From Paenibacillus sinopodophylli (lineage in GTDB: Bacteria > Bacillota > Bacilli > Paenibacillales > Paenibacillaceae), in assembly GCF_005930355.1 (NCBI RefSeq), contig NZ_VDBO01000003.1:310001-374000 (forward strand): 64,000 nucleotides of DNA, written 5' to 3'. The notes below the pieces were generated by a model. It did not search any database. It was not told the DNA's origin and saw only the letters and a program-made list of their open reading frames with translations. Made by a program: the position numbers and the translations under genes. Shown here piece after piece: positions 25,963-34,432 of this stretch (the stretch's first letter is position 1; the number at the start of each line of letters is the position of its first letter).

Positions 25963-26227
25963 ATGATCCGCTCCCCCTTCTCGTCAATCCATGTACGGAT
26001 TTAACCAAAGTTCGCTTATCCTTATTCATAGAGACAGAGGTGCATGCCTATGATTTATAACATTGTGAAAAATACCTGAAATCTTGTCGAAATAGAGGTA
26101 ATTTATACCATTTTAATAGTACATTTTGGCAAGTCATGCTAAGATAAAAGAACTACACTAGAAGCTCGGATCACGCATGATTACACTAGTTCATTACACA
26201 AGCTATCCACCTTAGGAGGGGTAATAC

Positions 26228-27706
26228 TTGGCCAACAGTCCATTACAGAAGAAGCCGACTTCTTCCCGCGAATCTATCAAATCAACACCAGGCCAACCCT
26301 CTGTCACTTCAGATCGCGCACCTAGTTCCCCTGCTGCTCCTTCCAACGTGCTGCAACTGCAGCGTGCGGCAGGAAATCGCGCTGCACAAGCCAGCGTCAA
26401 GCAGCTTCAGAACGACGGAGCTGCAGCTGCAGGCGGCTCCCAAGCGGTCGCAAGCTGGCTGAAAGCAGAGGCTGCAAAGGATAAAAAAACAGAGCTATTC
26501 AGTTTCTATGAGTCATTAAGCCCGATGCAGCAGAAGATGGTTACGCATCTCTGTTCAGGCGGGACAGGCTCTTCCTCATTAGCCAAAGCGAAGAAGCATA
26601 TTACGGGCTTCACTGGGCGCAGCGTTGACTGGGACAAGTTCTCGACGATCATCCGTACGGTCAAAGGAAAAAATGCGAAAAACTACAATGAGGACACCGA
26701 TCGGGACTATGTAACCTACGCGACAACAGCAGCAGCAGCCTCAGTAGGCGCATCGAGCTCGACTGCAGCAGGTGTGAGCACATCTCAGGATTTGATTACA
26801 GGCGCAGCCAACGAAGGCGCTCTTGGAGCCGTTAAAGATATCGGGCCAGCAGCCGCTATGCTTAGCGGAGTGACCGCAGGCATGCAGATTTACAATGCAA
26901 CGCAGAACCATGACGAATCATTAAGCACGCATGACAAAGCACAAAACATCGGAGCAGAAGGCTTTGCCGGTACTGCCGATCTTGCACGTTTCAGCGCACA
27001 AAGTGTCGTGAATACACAAACATACATGGGCGCTGCTGTCAGCACCGCAGCTACTGCAGCAGCTGGTGCTGCCGGCGTAGTCGGTGGAGCAGCCTATCTT
27101 GCTGGTGGCGTTGCCGGCGTCTATACGCATGGCAAACGGGAGAAAAACCTCAAGAACTTGGAGAAAGAAGCAGAAGGCAAAGATGCCGAGCTTAACCTAG
27201 CAGCCAACATTGGCGGCAGCACACAAGCCATTAACAAAAAGAAAAGCGCAGCTACCGCGCTGAAAGGCGCAGCCATGATCGTCGGCGGTGGTCTGCTGCT
27301 CGCAAGCGCGGCTACACCTGTCGGCTGGCTGTTGCTTGGCGTTGCTGGAGCCATCGGCGGTATTGCAGCCATCTATAAATTTTATAAAAAACGTACGCGC
27401 AAAGAAGAAATCGTTGATCGCTTCCTTGGTGTCGACAAGAAAGTGGCTGAGCTCCAAGCTGCCGATCCGAAAGCGAAGCCAGATAAATCAGCACTCCGCA
27501 ATGGACTGCTGCAGCAGAACGGCTTCAACTCCGTCGGCCAATGCTATAGCCAGATTATTACCGATCTTGCACATACAATCTACAAAAAAGGCGTACTCGA
27601 TTCCGATCCGCAGTACGTCACCTTGCTTAATAACATTGGCCTCAAGCCAGACGGCAAGAAAAAAACGCCAAAGGTCGACCTTATCGCGAAGAAGCTTCAC
27701 ACTTAG
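26228..27706 (+). CDS. LQRxxGNRA-motif protein with hydrophobic hairpins, candidate injected/secreted effector
   Basis: The start is TTG at 26228 with TTAGGAGGGG 6 bases upstream, giving 492 aa. Residues 1-40 are a Ser/Pro-rich disordered tail. Residues 41-53 are VLQLQRAAGNRAA, the short motif that recurs near the N-terminus of DUF4157 proteins and of cargo proteins linked to extracellular contractile injection systems. A soluble region follows (75-165), then Ala/Gly-rich segments and two strongly hydrophobic stretches, about 268-299 and 341-383, separated by a charged helix (302-325). The second is a helical hairpin (MIVGGGLLLASAATPVGWLL then GVAGAIGGIAAIY) as in pore-forming domains. The C-terminus is basic. 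No signal peptide or enzyme motif is seen. The gene is immediately followed by a small chaperone-like gene. Membrane-active effector function is inference. Confidence 0.6.
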   Translation: MANSPLQKKPTSSRESIKSTPGQPSVTSDRAPSSPAAPSNVLQLQRAAGNRAAQASVKQLQNDGAAAAGGSQAVASWLKAEAAKDKKTELFSFYESLSPMQQKMVTHLCSGGTGSSSLAKAKKHITGFTGRSVDWDKFSTIIRTVKGKNAKNYNEDTDRDYVTYATTAAAASVGASSSTAAGVSTSQDLITGAANEGALGAVKDIGPAAAMLSGVTAGMQIYNATQNHDESLSTHDKAQNIGAEGFAGTADLARFSAQSVVNTQTYMGAAVSTAATAAAGAAGVVGGAAYLAGGVAGVYTHGKREKNLKNLEKEAEGKDAELNLAANIGGSTQAINKKKSAATALKGAAMIVGGGLLLASAATPVGWLLLGVAGAIGGIAAIYKFYKKRTRKEEIVDRFLGVDKKVAELQAADPKAKPDKSALRNGLLQQNGFNSVGQCYSQIITDLAHTIYKKGVLDSDPQYVTLLNNIGLKPDGKKKTPKVDLIAKKLHT

Positions 27707-27724
27707 ACCGCTTAGGGGGTACGT

Positions 27725-28255
27725 ATGACAATCGATTCAAAGGGGCCAAACCGACTGCTTCAATTGCTCGAGGCCGATTACAGCGCCGAAGGCTTCCAAA
27801 CCGGATGGACAGAGCCATCAGTCGAAGATCCGTTTCGTTCACTTATCGTCTTGTTTGACGGTGTTGGGGAGGACTCGCGGGACATACAGCTAGAGCTTTG
27901 TTTCCTTACCGATATGGAAGATGCAGAGGCTGCAGGTATTTGTATTCTGCAAGCATTCGTTACCATTACCGAAGACGTGTCATCCGAGTTTTATGAGCAG
28001 CTGCTGCTTCTCATAGTCAAGCTGAATACTGTATTGCCTTTGGGCGCATTTGGATTATTCGCCGACACTGGCGTCGTGTACTTCAAGCACAACTCACTCC
28101 TCCTGCTCAGCAACGAGGATTCATCCAATGTCAAAGCGATTGACACACAGAACGGACTGATTCTTCATCTCCACCAGCTGTACATGGAAGCGTTGCTTCG
28201 CGTATCAGCCGGACATGAATCCGCTGAGCAGACGCTTGAGAACCTGCTGCTATAG
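27725..28255 (+). CDS. Small acidic YbjN/secretion-chaperone-like protein
   Basis: This 176-aa protein starts at the ATG at 27725, 18 bases after the upstream stop, behind AGGGGG. The order of segments (LLQLLEADY helix, DPFRSLIVLFDG strand, QLELCFLTDMED strand, long helix, LNTVLPLGAFGLFADTGVVYFKHNSLLL strands, final helix) is that of the YbjN/CesT-type chaperone fold that binds partner proteins. It is acidic, opposite to the basic upstream protein, as expected for a chaperone or an immunity partner. The tight spacing and shared terminator make the two a unit. The fold assignment is by pattern only. Confidence 0.5.
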   Translation: MTIDSKGPNRLLQLLEADYSAEGFQTGWTEPSVEDPFRSLIVLFDGVGEDSRDIQLELCFLTDMEDAEAAGICILQAFVTITEDVSSEFYEQLLLLIVKLNTVLPLGAFGLFADTGVVYFKHNSLLLLSNEDSSNVKAIDTQNGLILHLHQLYMEALLRVSAGHESAEQTLENLLL

Positions 28256-28271
28256 CCTGCAAGAACAATCT

Positions 28272-28302
28272 GCCTCCAGCGCGTCAAGCTGGAGGCTTTT
28301 TT
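28272..28302 (+). terminator. Terminator of the effector/chaperone pair
   Basis: GCCTCCAGC pairs with GCTGGAGGC, followed by TTTTTT, just after the second gene. Confidence 0.93.
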
Positions 28303-28319
28303 GTTCGTTACTTTAGCTA

Positions 28320-29591
28320 TTACCTTCCTACCGCCTGCGTTTGTGGATGGACGTAAAAAGACACGACCGATGACCAGCTCCACTGCCCATAATAAGACGG
28401 GGCAATGTCTATCTTCCTAATCCATATTGCAGCATGACGACCATGCTCATCTGCCAGTACCACGTTCGCTGTCGTTTGATCCGCATTCACCCATGCAAGA
28501 CTATCATTCAGAGTAGATGGGTTATACTCCCCGTGTTTTTTCGACGGCTTCGTCAGCTGCTTTTGCTTGCCGCTTGCCAGCTCAATGTTGACAAGATGCG
28601 GGTAGACCGGATTTGCAGGCGCCAACTCGCCATCCTTCCTTTCCTTCGCTCTTGAGACGACGATATGCGCTGAATTCTGCCACGCGAAATCCCCATCTAC
28701 AAAACGTCTAGGCGTGTAGGCAGCCGTTCTCTCGGACGAAACAGCAACCACCTTTAGCTGCTTATTGCTAGTCGCCTCACGTCCTACTCCAGCTATGTAG
28801 GCAAGCTGATCACCTCTCGGCGACCACTCGAACCACTGCTCATGATTAACCATCTCATCCAGTGTACGGAATACAACACCGTCTGCCGAGACAGCACAAA
28901 GCGTGTTGCTGTCAGCTGATAACGATGCGGTCGGTTTAGCCAAAAAGGCGATCCATCTCCGATCTGCCGACCACTTGAACATGCTCGTACCAACGGCAAA
29001 AAAATCATCCGAAGGCTTTGGCAGCACATGCACCGTCACATAGTCGGCAGGTTTGCCTAATGCCTCCAGCGGTATTTCGTAAAGGGTTATTGGCGTCCAC
29101 CCATCAGGCAGCAGCTCAGATTGAGAAGAGGCAAAAAAGCCTTTTCCGCTTGGCAGCCACGAAAAATTACCGATGCCCGCAGCCGTCCCAAGTACGACAT
29201 TCGGTTGTTTCGCATTGATATAGTTCAGTTGCCCGTCGATAAGATACGCCAGCTTCTCATCATGAGGAGACCACTGGAAACGAGCACCTCCTGCCGAATG
29301 AACAAGTGTGCTAACAGCACTGCCAAGCTCCCGCACCCATAACTCCGGTTCATCTGCTCCCTTTGTATAGGCGATCCATTTCCCATCAAACGACCAGCTT
29401 GGATTCTGAACAGCTGGCCCTTTATCCAGCAGCTTCTCTTCAGCTCCTGTTTTTACCCATAAGCTTCCTTCCCGAACAAACGCCGCCTTAGGCAGACTAC
29501 GATCTTGAGCTGCTTCGCTATATTCAGCTCCTCCTGCAATCCAAATAAAAGACAGCAACAAAGCCATAATAACCACTCTAAACATACGCAT
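28320..29591 (-). CDS. Exported TolB/WD40-like beta-propeller protein
   Basis: This 423-aa protein has a signal peptide (FRVVIMALLLSFIWIAGGAEYSEA-A). Repeated blades have the TolB-type signature: NPSWSFDGKWIAYTKG, ARFQWSPHDEKLAYLIDG, MFKWSADRRWIAFLAK and QWFEWSPRGDQLAYIAG. Five to six such repeats suggest a six-bladed propeller. No catalytic triad is seen, so binding or scaffolding is likely. It converges on the effector/chaperone pair; a link is not shown. Confidence 0.82.
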   Translation of the reverse strand: MRMFRVVIMALLLSFIWIAGGAEYSEAAQDRSLPKAAFVREGSLWVKTGAEEKLLDKGPAVQNPSWSFDGKWIAYTKGADEPELWVRELGSAVSTLVHSAGGARFQWSPHDEKLAYLIDGQLNYINAKQPNVVLGTAAGIGNFSWLPSGKGFFASSQSELLPDGWTPITLYEIPLEALGKPADYVTVHVLPKPSDDFFAVGTSMFKWSADRRWIAFLAKPTASLSADSNTLCAVSADGVVFRTLDEMVNHEQWFEWSPRGDQLAYIAGVGREATSNKQLKVVAVSSERTAAYTPRRFVDGDFAWQNSAHIVVSRAKERKDGELAPANPVYPHLVNIELASGKQKQLTKPSKKHGEYNPSTLNDSLAWVNADQTTANVVLADEHGRHAAIWIRKIDIAPSYYGQWSWSSVVSFYVHPQTQAVGR

Positions 29592-29943
29592 CTGTTGTAT
29601 TCCTCCTCGTGTTCAGCACATTATGATTACCGTTCCCTGCGCCAGAAGAAACATACTTTATTTTCATGCATGATTTAGATTGCTGCCGTTTGGAATTGGA
29701 TTTCGGTTTGATTCCAGATAGATAGCGTTTTTGATACCTTTTTGATACCGATTTGTAACTGTTCTGTTACGAATTTTCTAAGCAACCCTTTTATAATGAC
29801 TAATACAACGATCTAACTTCCAGAGGGGCTGAAAATCATTTTTACCATCCGCATTTCCTTCCTAACGCAACTGTCTCGCACGCTTCGCCTAATTCGCTCT
29901 GCCTTACGTCTCCCCAGCCTGATTAGTGAAGGAGGCGCCCGCT
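29592..29943. other. Divergent intergenic region
   Basis: This 352-base region lies between the propeller (minus) and the acyltransferase (plus). It contains a direct repeat TTTTTGATACC twice in a row (about 29729-29750), an inverted repeat GTAAC/GTTAC (29755-29770) and a TATAAT box (29792-29797). I see no clear -35 for that box. No gene is supported. Confidence 0.45.
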
Positions 29944-31860
29944 ATGCCTAAGCCTATTGGCAACAGCAGCAGGTATATGCCTGGACTGGACGGTCTGCGC
30001 GCTGTCGCTGTCCTAGCTGTGATTGCCTATCATTTGAATCTTAAGGCTGTGCCTGGCGGCCTGCTTGGCGTGAGTATGTTTTTTGTCCTCTCTGGTTACC
30101 TGATTACGGATATTTTACTTAAACAGCTTGGTCAAAATAAAACTATCGATCTCAAAACCTTTTTTATTCGCCGAGCAAGACGGCTTCTTCCCGCAATGTT
30201 TCTCATGATCGCCATTGTTTCCTTATGGTTATTCATAAGTGATTCCAGCAGACTCTTTGCTTTAAGAGGAGATATCGGCTCTGCTTTGCTCTATATAAGC
30301 AATTGGTGGCTTATTTTTCACGAGGTCTCTTATTTCGAAAGCTTTGGTCCTGCTTCACCATTCGGCCATTTATGGTCGCTTGCCGTCGAGGAGCAATTTT
30401 ATCTCATATGGCCGCTTCTGCTTATCGCAGCCATCCGTTTCATTCCGAGGCGAGGGAAGCTTGCATTATGGATACTCATTGCTGCAGCTGTATCTGCGGG
30501 CGCTATGGCAGTGCTCTATCAGCCGGGCATGGACCCAAGCCGCGTCTATTACGGTACGGATACAAGAGCTTTCGCTCTTCTTATCGGCGCGGCACTCGCA
30601 GCAATCTGGCCAAGCTGGCGGCTATCCGCGTCCATACCGACGCGCAGTCGCATCCTGCTGGACAGTGTGGGTACGTCCGGCTTAATCATCATTATGGTTA
30701 TGATCGCTGTAACTGGCGAGTACGATTCCTCCCTCTACCGCGGCGGTATGGTTCTGCTTGCGCTTGCAACAGTAGCGGTGGTTGCCGCAATGGCACATCC
30801 CGCAAGTAAGCTTGCCGGCTTGGTTGGCAATAAGGTACTCGCTTGGATCGGGGTTCGTTCCTACGGTATTTATTTATATCATTATCCGATTATCGTGCTG
30901 ACAACACCGACTGCCGAAGCAGGGGAGCTGCATCTGGCAAGAGCGTGCATACAAATCGTGCTTACCTTCATTCTTGCGGAGCTGTCTTGGCGCTTTGTAG
31001 AGGAACCGATTCGGCACGGCGTACTTAGCAAGCTGTCTCGTTTGATCCAGGAGCAATTCCAGCGTCCTCAGGCAAGGAAGTCAACGAGCTACTTCGCCGG
31101 CATTGTCTTGATCGTATCCTGCGTATCTTGTGCAGGCACTGTCGATCTCCCATCAGCAGCCGTCCAAGGCAATAGCGGATCAGAAACAAGCAAACCGGCT
31201 GCATCCAACGAAACAAAACCAGTGCCTGCTAAGCCTGCTTCGCCCGACATATCGGGCCAACCGGATCATAACGAAGAAACGCTGCATACGAGCCCAACTG
31301 CGACGGGCGGAAAGCCTGTAACAGCTGTTATTAAACCAACGAGTCCTGCGGCTACGTCAAAACCTGCACCTGAAACCAAGCCGCCTGCTGTTCATTCGAC
31401 TGAAATGACAGCCATCGGAGACTCTATCCTGCTGGATGCAGGACCCTACCTTGAGAAGCTGCTGCCCGGCATCGCTATAGACGGCAAGGTGGGCCGACAG
31501 TTCTCACAGGCTGCTGCTATTCTAGAGAAGCTGAAAAGCAGCGACGAACTCGCGGACATCGTCATTATTGAGCTGGGAACAAACGGCTCTTTCACGACCA
31601 AGCAAATGGCTGCGCTGCTGGAGACGATTGGACCAGATCGCAAAATCTTCATGATCAACACACGCGTACCACGCAAATGGCAGGATACTGTAAACAAAAT
31701 GCTTGCGGAAACGGCTAAGACAAACGAAAATGTGACGATCGTGGATTGGTATTCAGCAAGCAAGGGGAAAAAGGATTTCTTCTCCGCGGACGGTGTCCAT
31801 TTGAAGAAACATGGTGCTTCTTTCTATGCCGATATGATAGCCAGAGCACTCCAACGATAA
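29944..31860 (+). CDS. OatA-like acyltransferase-3/SGNH membrane O-acetyltransferase
   Basis: The ATG at 29944 follows AAGGAGG and gives 638 aa. Residues 5-365 form an acyltransferase-3 domain with about ten helices: GLDGLRAVAVLAVIAYH, FVLSGYLITDIL, and the SPFGHLWSLAVEEQFYLIWP block with catalytic His/Glu. An extra helix (FAGIVLIVSCVSCAGTV) and a Pro/Thr/Ala/Lys linker lead to an extracellular SGNH domain with the GDSI nucleophile region (AIGDSILLDAGPY), IIELGTNG, and the DGVHLKKHG His-Asp block. This is the architecture of OatA, which O-acetylates peptidoglycan MurNAc and confers lysozyme resistance; secondary-wall-polymer acetylation is possible. Confidence 0.9.
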   Translation: MPKPIGNSSRYMPGLDGLRAVAVLAVIAYHLNLKAVPGGLLGVSMFFVLSGYLITDILLKQLGQNKTIDLKTFFIRRARRLLPAMFLMIAIVSLWLFISDSSRLFALRGDIGSALLYISNWWLIFHEVSYFESFGPASPFGHLWSLAVEEQFYLIWPLLLIAAIRFIPRRGKLALWILIAAAVSAGAMAVLYQPGMDPSRVYYGTDTRAFALLIGAALAAIWPSWRLSASIPTRSRILLDSVGTSGLIIIMVMIAVTGEYDSSLYRGGMVLLALATVAVVAAMAHPASKLAGLVGNKVLAWIGVRSYGIYLYHYPIIVLTTPTAEAGELHLARACIQIVLTFILAELSWRFVEEPIRHGVLSKLSRLIQEQFQRPQARKSTSYFAGIVLIVSCVSCAGTVDLPSAAVQGNSGSETSKPAASNETKPVPAKPASPDISGQPDHNEETLHTSPTATGGKPVTAVIKPTSPAATSKPAPETKPPAVHSTEMTAIGDSILLDAGPYLEKLLPGIAIDGKVGRQFSQAAAILEKLKSSDELADIVIIELGTNGSFTTKQMAALLETIGPDRKIFMINTRVPRKWQDTVNKMLAETAKTNENVTIVDWYSASKGKKDFFSADGVHLKKHGASFYADMIARALQR

Positions 31861-31881
31861 AAATAGAATAAGAAATACCAA

Positions 31882-32080
31882 GGTGAAACGGCTATCGCCC
31901 TCCTTTGGCGGTGCAGCGCATTTTAGTCAGAGAAATATAAGCCCTTTATAAGTCGAAAGACTTATAAATGCTTAAATTTCAAGCAAAAACGCATCGGCAT
32001 CCTTAAGACGCTGAAGTAGCTTTGACGGTGAAATGTAAGTCCTTTATAGGCTGACAAACTTATAAATTTATATATTTTAA
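31882..32080. repeat. Degenerate tandem pair related to the structured intergenic repeat
   Basis: Two similar ~100-base units (31882-31980 and 31985-32080) lie in tandem. They share segments GAAATRTAAG, YCCTTTATARG and ACTTATAAAT. Unit A has a TATCGCCCTCCTTTGGCGGTG hairpin reminiscent of hairpin 1 of the other copies. It also has a perfect 10-base stem closed by a GAAA tetraloop (31945-31968, TTTATAAGTC/GACTTATAAA). No gene is present from 31861 to 32225; this repeat and a terminator fill it. Confidence 0.6.
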
Positions 32081-32082
32081 AA

Positions 32083-32122
32083 ATAGCGTGCAGCGGAGAA
32101 AACGACTCTCCCTGCACGCTAT
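32083..32122 (-). terminator. Terminator after the alpha-galactosidase gene
   Basis: ATAGCGTGCAG pairs with CTGCACGCTAT, with an inner GGAGA/TCTCC. On the minus strand it runs into TATTTTTAAAA. Confidence 0.8.
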
Positions 32123-32225
32123 TCGGATTAAAAAACTGTGGTCACACCTTCAACTGCCTAAACAAATCCTCACTAACCTCGTCCATGTTGCTTTCAGCCT
32201 TCTGGCATGCATAATCCGGCTGCTG

Positions 32226-34340
32226 CTAAGCAGACGATTGGACTCGCAGCTCGAATAACCGAGCCGTTCTTTCTTCCATCAGATGAATTTCAAGCACACC
32301 TTCTGCTGCATGCCACACCCATTCCGTACCGTGCGACTCAGCAGGATAAGCGCAGCGGGTATCCAGCTGTTGTCCTTTCCATCTTGGCAAAGGAAGCTTC
32401 ACCGTGCCTGAGCTTCCTTTGATTCGCCATACGGCCAAATAAATGCGATCCTCGTGCCGCAGTCCATAGCTGACCCATTCATCCTGCTGTGTCGGCAGAC
32501 CAAGCGGCCAGAGAGGCAGTGCTGCTGGAATGTCACTGCGGATCGTTTTGTAATAATCGAGTGCCTCCTTAACGAGCTCCCGCCTGCGCGGACTAAGCTC
32601 TGCCAGATGGCCGCTCTGATGGACACGCAGCAGCAGCGCATTAACCATATTGAATATGACTTCCTCGTCATCGCCCTCACGCAGCGGATAGGACCAGATC
32701 GCCGATTGCTCCGGTGTGAGCACCGCAGGAGAGCTTGCTGCGATTGCCGCATACTTCACATAATCCTCCTGGTCGCTAGTCGATTGAATACTATGACGGC
32801 TTAGCATCGCATAATCCATCCGCATGCCGCCGCTGGAGCAATTCTCAATGACCAGATTCGGATAGGCGGCGAATGTCTTGTCGAGCCAGCCCAGATAAGC
32901 CCGGTTATGCTGCAGCAGCCCGTCTCCATAGCTGTCTGCATCGCTTTCCGTCCCAATACCCGCATTAATATTGTAGTCCATCTTAATATAGCCAACGCCG
33001 TAGTCTTCGACGAGTCTGCGGATGACCTCATCCGCATGGGCAATAACCTTAGGATTGCGATAATCGAGCTGATAACGGCTGCGATCCTTGACGCGTTTTC
33101 CGTGACGCATGAAGAACCAGCTGTCGTCCGTCTCTGCAAGCTTAGGGCTGTTAATGCCCATTACCTCAAGTTCCAGCCATAAGCCAGGAATCAGGCCTTT
33201 ACTGCGGATATAATCCAGTACATATTTGATGCCTTCAGGGAACCGCTCTTCTGAAGGGAGCCATTCTCCCACGCCATCCCACCAATCGCCAGGTGCATAC
33301 CAGCCCGCATCAATACAGAAGTATTCGCAGCCTACCTCGGCTGCAGCATCAATGAGCGGCAGAAGCTTCGCTGTCGTTGGTGCACCCCATAAGCAGTTCA
33401 TATAATCATTAAATATGATGCGCAGAAGCTCGTTATCCTCATTGGGTCTGCGAATAAGACGGCGATAAGTCGTCAACTGATCAACAGACTCTTCAAATCC
33501 GCCTTCTACCGCGCCGATTGCAAGCGGTACGGACACGAACTCTTCCCCCGGAGCAAGCTTAAGCCACCAATGATTGTCATGCTCGGTTGGGCCGCTAATG
33601 AGCACGGTCAGCAAATCCGACTGCTCGATGATTTCCCAATGCCATGAGCCATTATGCTCAATCTGCCAGAATAAGCTTGTACCTGCCTCTTCATTCTGAA
33701 GCACGGCCATCGGGATATGCTCCGCAGCTGACCAAGAGCCAGTATTACTGCAGGAAACACGCTTCGAGCCACGGTCCATCAAATGCGACATGCCAAGCTC
33801 AGGCAGCTTGTATGAACGCCATTGCAGCTCACTTTGCCAGCCGTTGTGAGCTAAGTGCAGCCTCATTTTATCATCGCGGTCTTGCAGCCCTTCTTTATCT
33901 ATTCCCGTCAACGCAAAGGAAGAGACATACTCGATCTCCGCATCCGCCGCGCCTTCGTTTGTAAGCACTGTATAGCAGCGTACAGTCTGTACCCCGTCAT
34001 AGAACTGAAAGTGCTGGACCGCTCTTACGCCCGTCAGCCCATCCCGCACACTAAGCTCAAACTTCCGGCCTGCATCATTACGCGTATCCACATGCTCGTC
34101 ATACACCATTCGGAGACCTGGATAAGAGGCACGATGTGTACGGCCATGATATTCAGCACGGTCCTCGCCCGTTAATTGCAGCTCCAGTAGTCGGAAGCCC
34201 GGCTTCTGCTTCTCATTAATGCAATCCTTATCAAACGGCTTGCTTCCGAAATGAAGAAAAAGCACATCTCCGCTGTCTGTAATTTCAAAATGCAGGTATA
34301 ACCCATTTTCCACGATTTCGATCTGCTTGCTCATCTGCAT
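32226..34340 (-). CDS. GH36 alpha-galactosidase
   Basis: This 704-aa intracellular enzyme (no signal peptide) should release galactose from raffinose/melibiose-type alpha-galactosides. The N-terminal beta-sandwich (1-300) is followed by a TIM barrel with CIDAGWYAPGDWWDGVGEW and GLWLELEVMG. The nucleophile Asp is in GYIKMDYN and the acid/base Asp in SIQSTSDQEDY, after ENCSSGGMRMDYAML. All are family GH36 hallmarks. AAGGA precedes the ATG at 34340. A probable cre site lies 55 bases upstream. It is downstream of the sugar-binding lipoprotein on the same strand. The stop is TAG, and the frame stays open 27 codons beyond it. Confidence 0.92.
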   Translation of the reverse strand: MQMSKQIEIVENGLYLHFEITDSGDVLFLHFGSKPFDKDCINEKQKPGFRLLELQLTGEDRAEYHGRTHRASYPGLRMVYDEHVDTRNDAGRKFELSVRDGLTGVRAVQHFQFYDGVQTVRCYTVLTNEGAADAEIEYVSSFALTGIDKEGLQDRDDKMRLHLAHNGWQSELQWRSYKLPELGMSHLMDRGSKRVSCSNTGSWSAAEHIPMAVLQNEEAGTSLFWQIEHNGSWHWEIIEQSDLLTVLISGPTEHDNHWWLKLAPGEEFVSVPLAIGAVEGGFEESVDQLTTYRRLIRRPNEDNELLRIIFNDYMNCLWGAPTTAKLLPLIDAAAEVGCEYFCIDAGWYAPGDWWDGVGEWLPSEERFPEGIKYVLDYIRSKGLIPGLWLELEVMGINSPKLAETDDSWFFMRHGKRVKDRSRYQLDYRNPKVIAHADEVIRRLVEDYGVGYIKMDYNINAGIGTESDADSYGDGLLQHNRAYLGWLDKTFAAYPNLVIENCSSGGMRMDYAMLSRHSIQSTSDQEDYVKYAAIAASSPAVLTPEQSAIWSYPLREGDDEEVIFNMVNALLLRVHQSGHLAELSPRRRELVKEALDYYKTIRSDIPAALPLWPLGLPTQQDEWVSYGLRHEDRIYLAVWRIKGSSGTVKLPLPRWKGQQLDTRCAYPAESHGTEWVWHAAEGVLEIHLMEERTARLFELRVQSSA

Positions 34341-34394
34341 TCACGTCCTTAGCTGTTAGATTGCATCCCCATAAAACAACTTAACCCAGCACTG

Positions 34395-34408
34395 TGAAAG
34401 CGCTGAGT
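34395..34408. promoter_or_regulatory. Probable cre (CcpA) site
   Basis: TGAAAGCGCTGAGT matches 12 of 14 positions of the cre consensus TGWAARCGYTWNCW. It lies between the binding-protein gene and the alpha-galactosidase, within a weak hairpin (CTTAAC/GTTAAG arms). This fits catabolite repression of the galactoside locus. Confidence 0.6.
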
Positions 34409-34432
34409 TAAGGTACTGCTTATTCGCGAGGC

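Noticed and set aside
34379..34413. Terminator after the sugar-binding protein gene
   Set aside because: The stem CTTAAC/GTTAAG lacks a T-run and contains a good cre match; regulation is the better reading.
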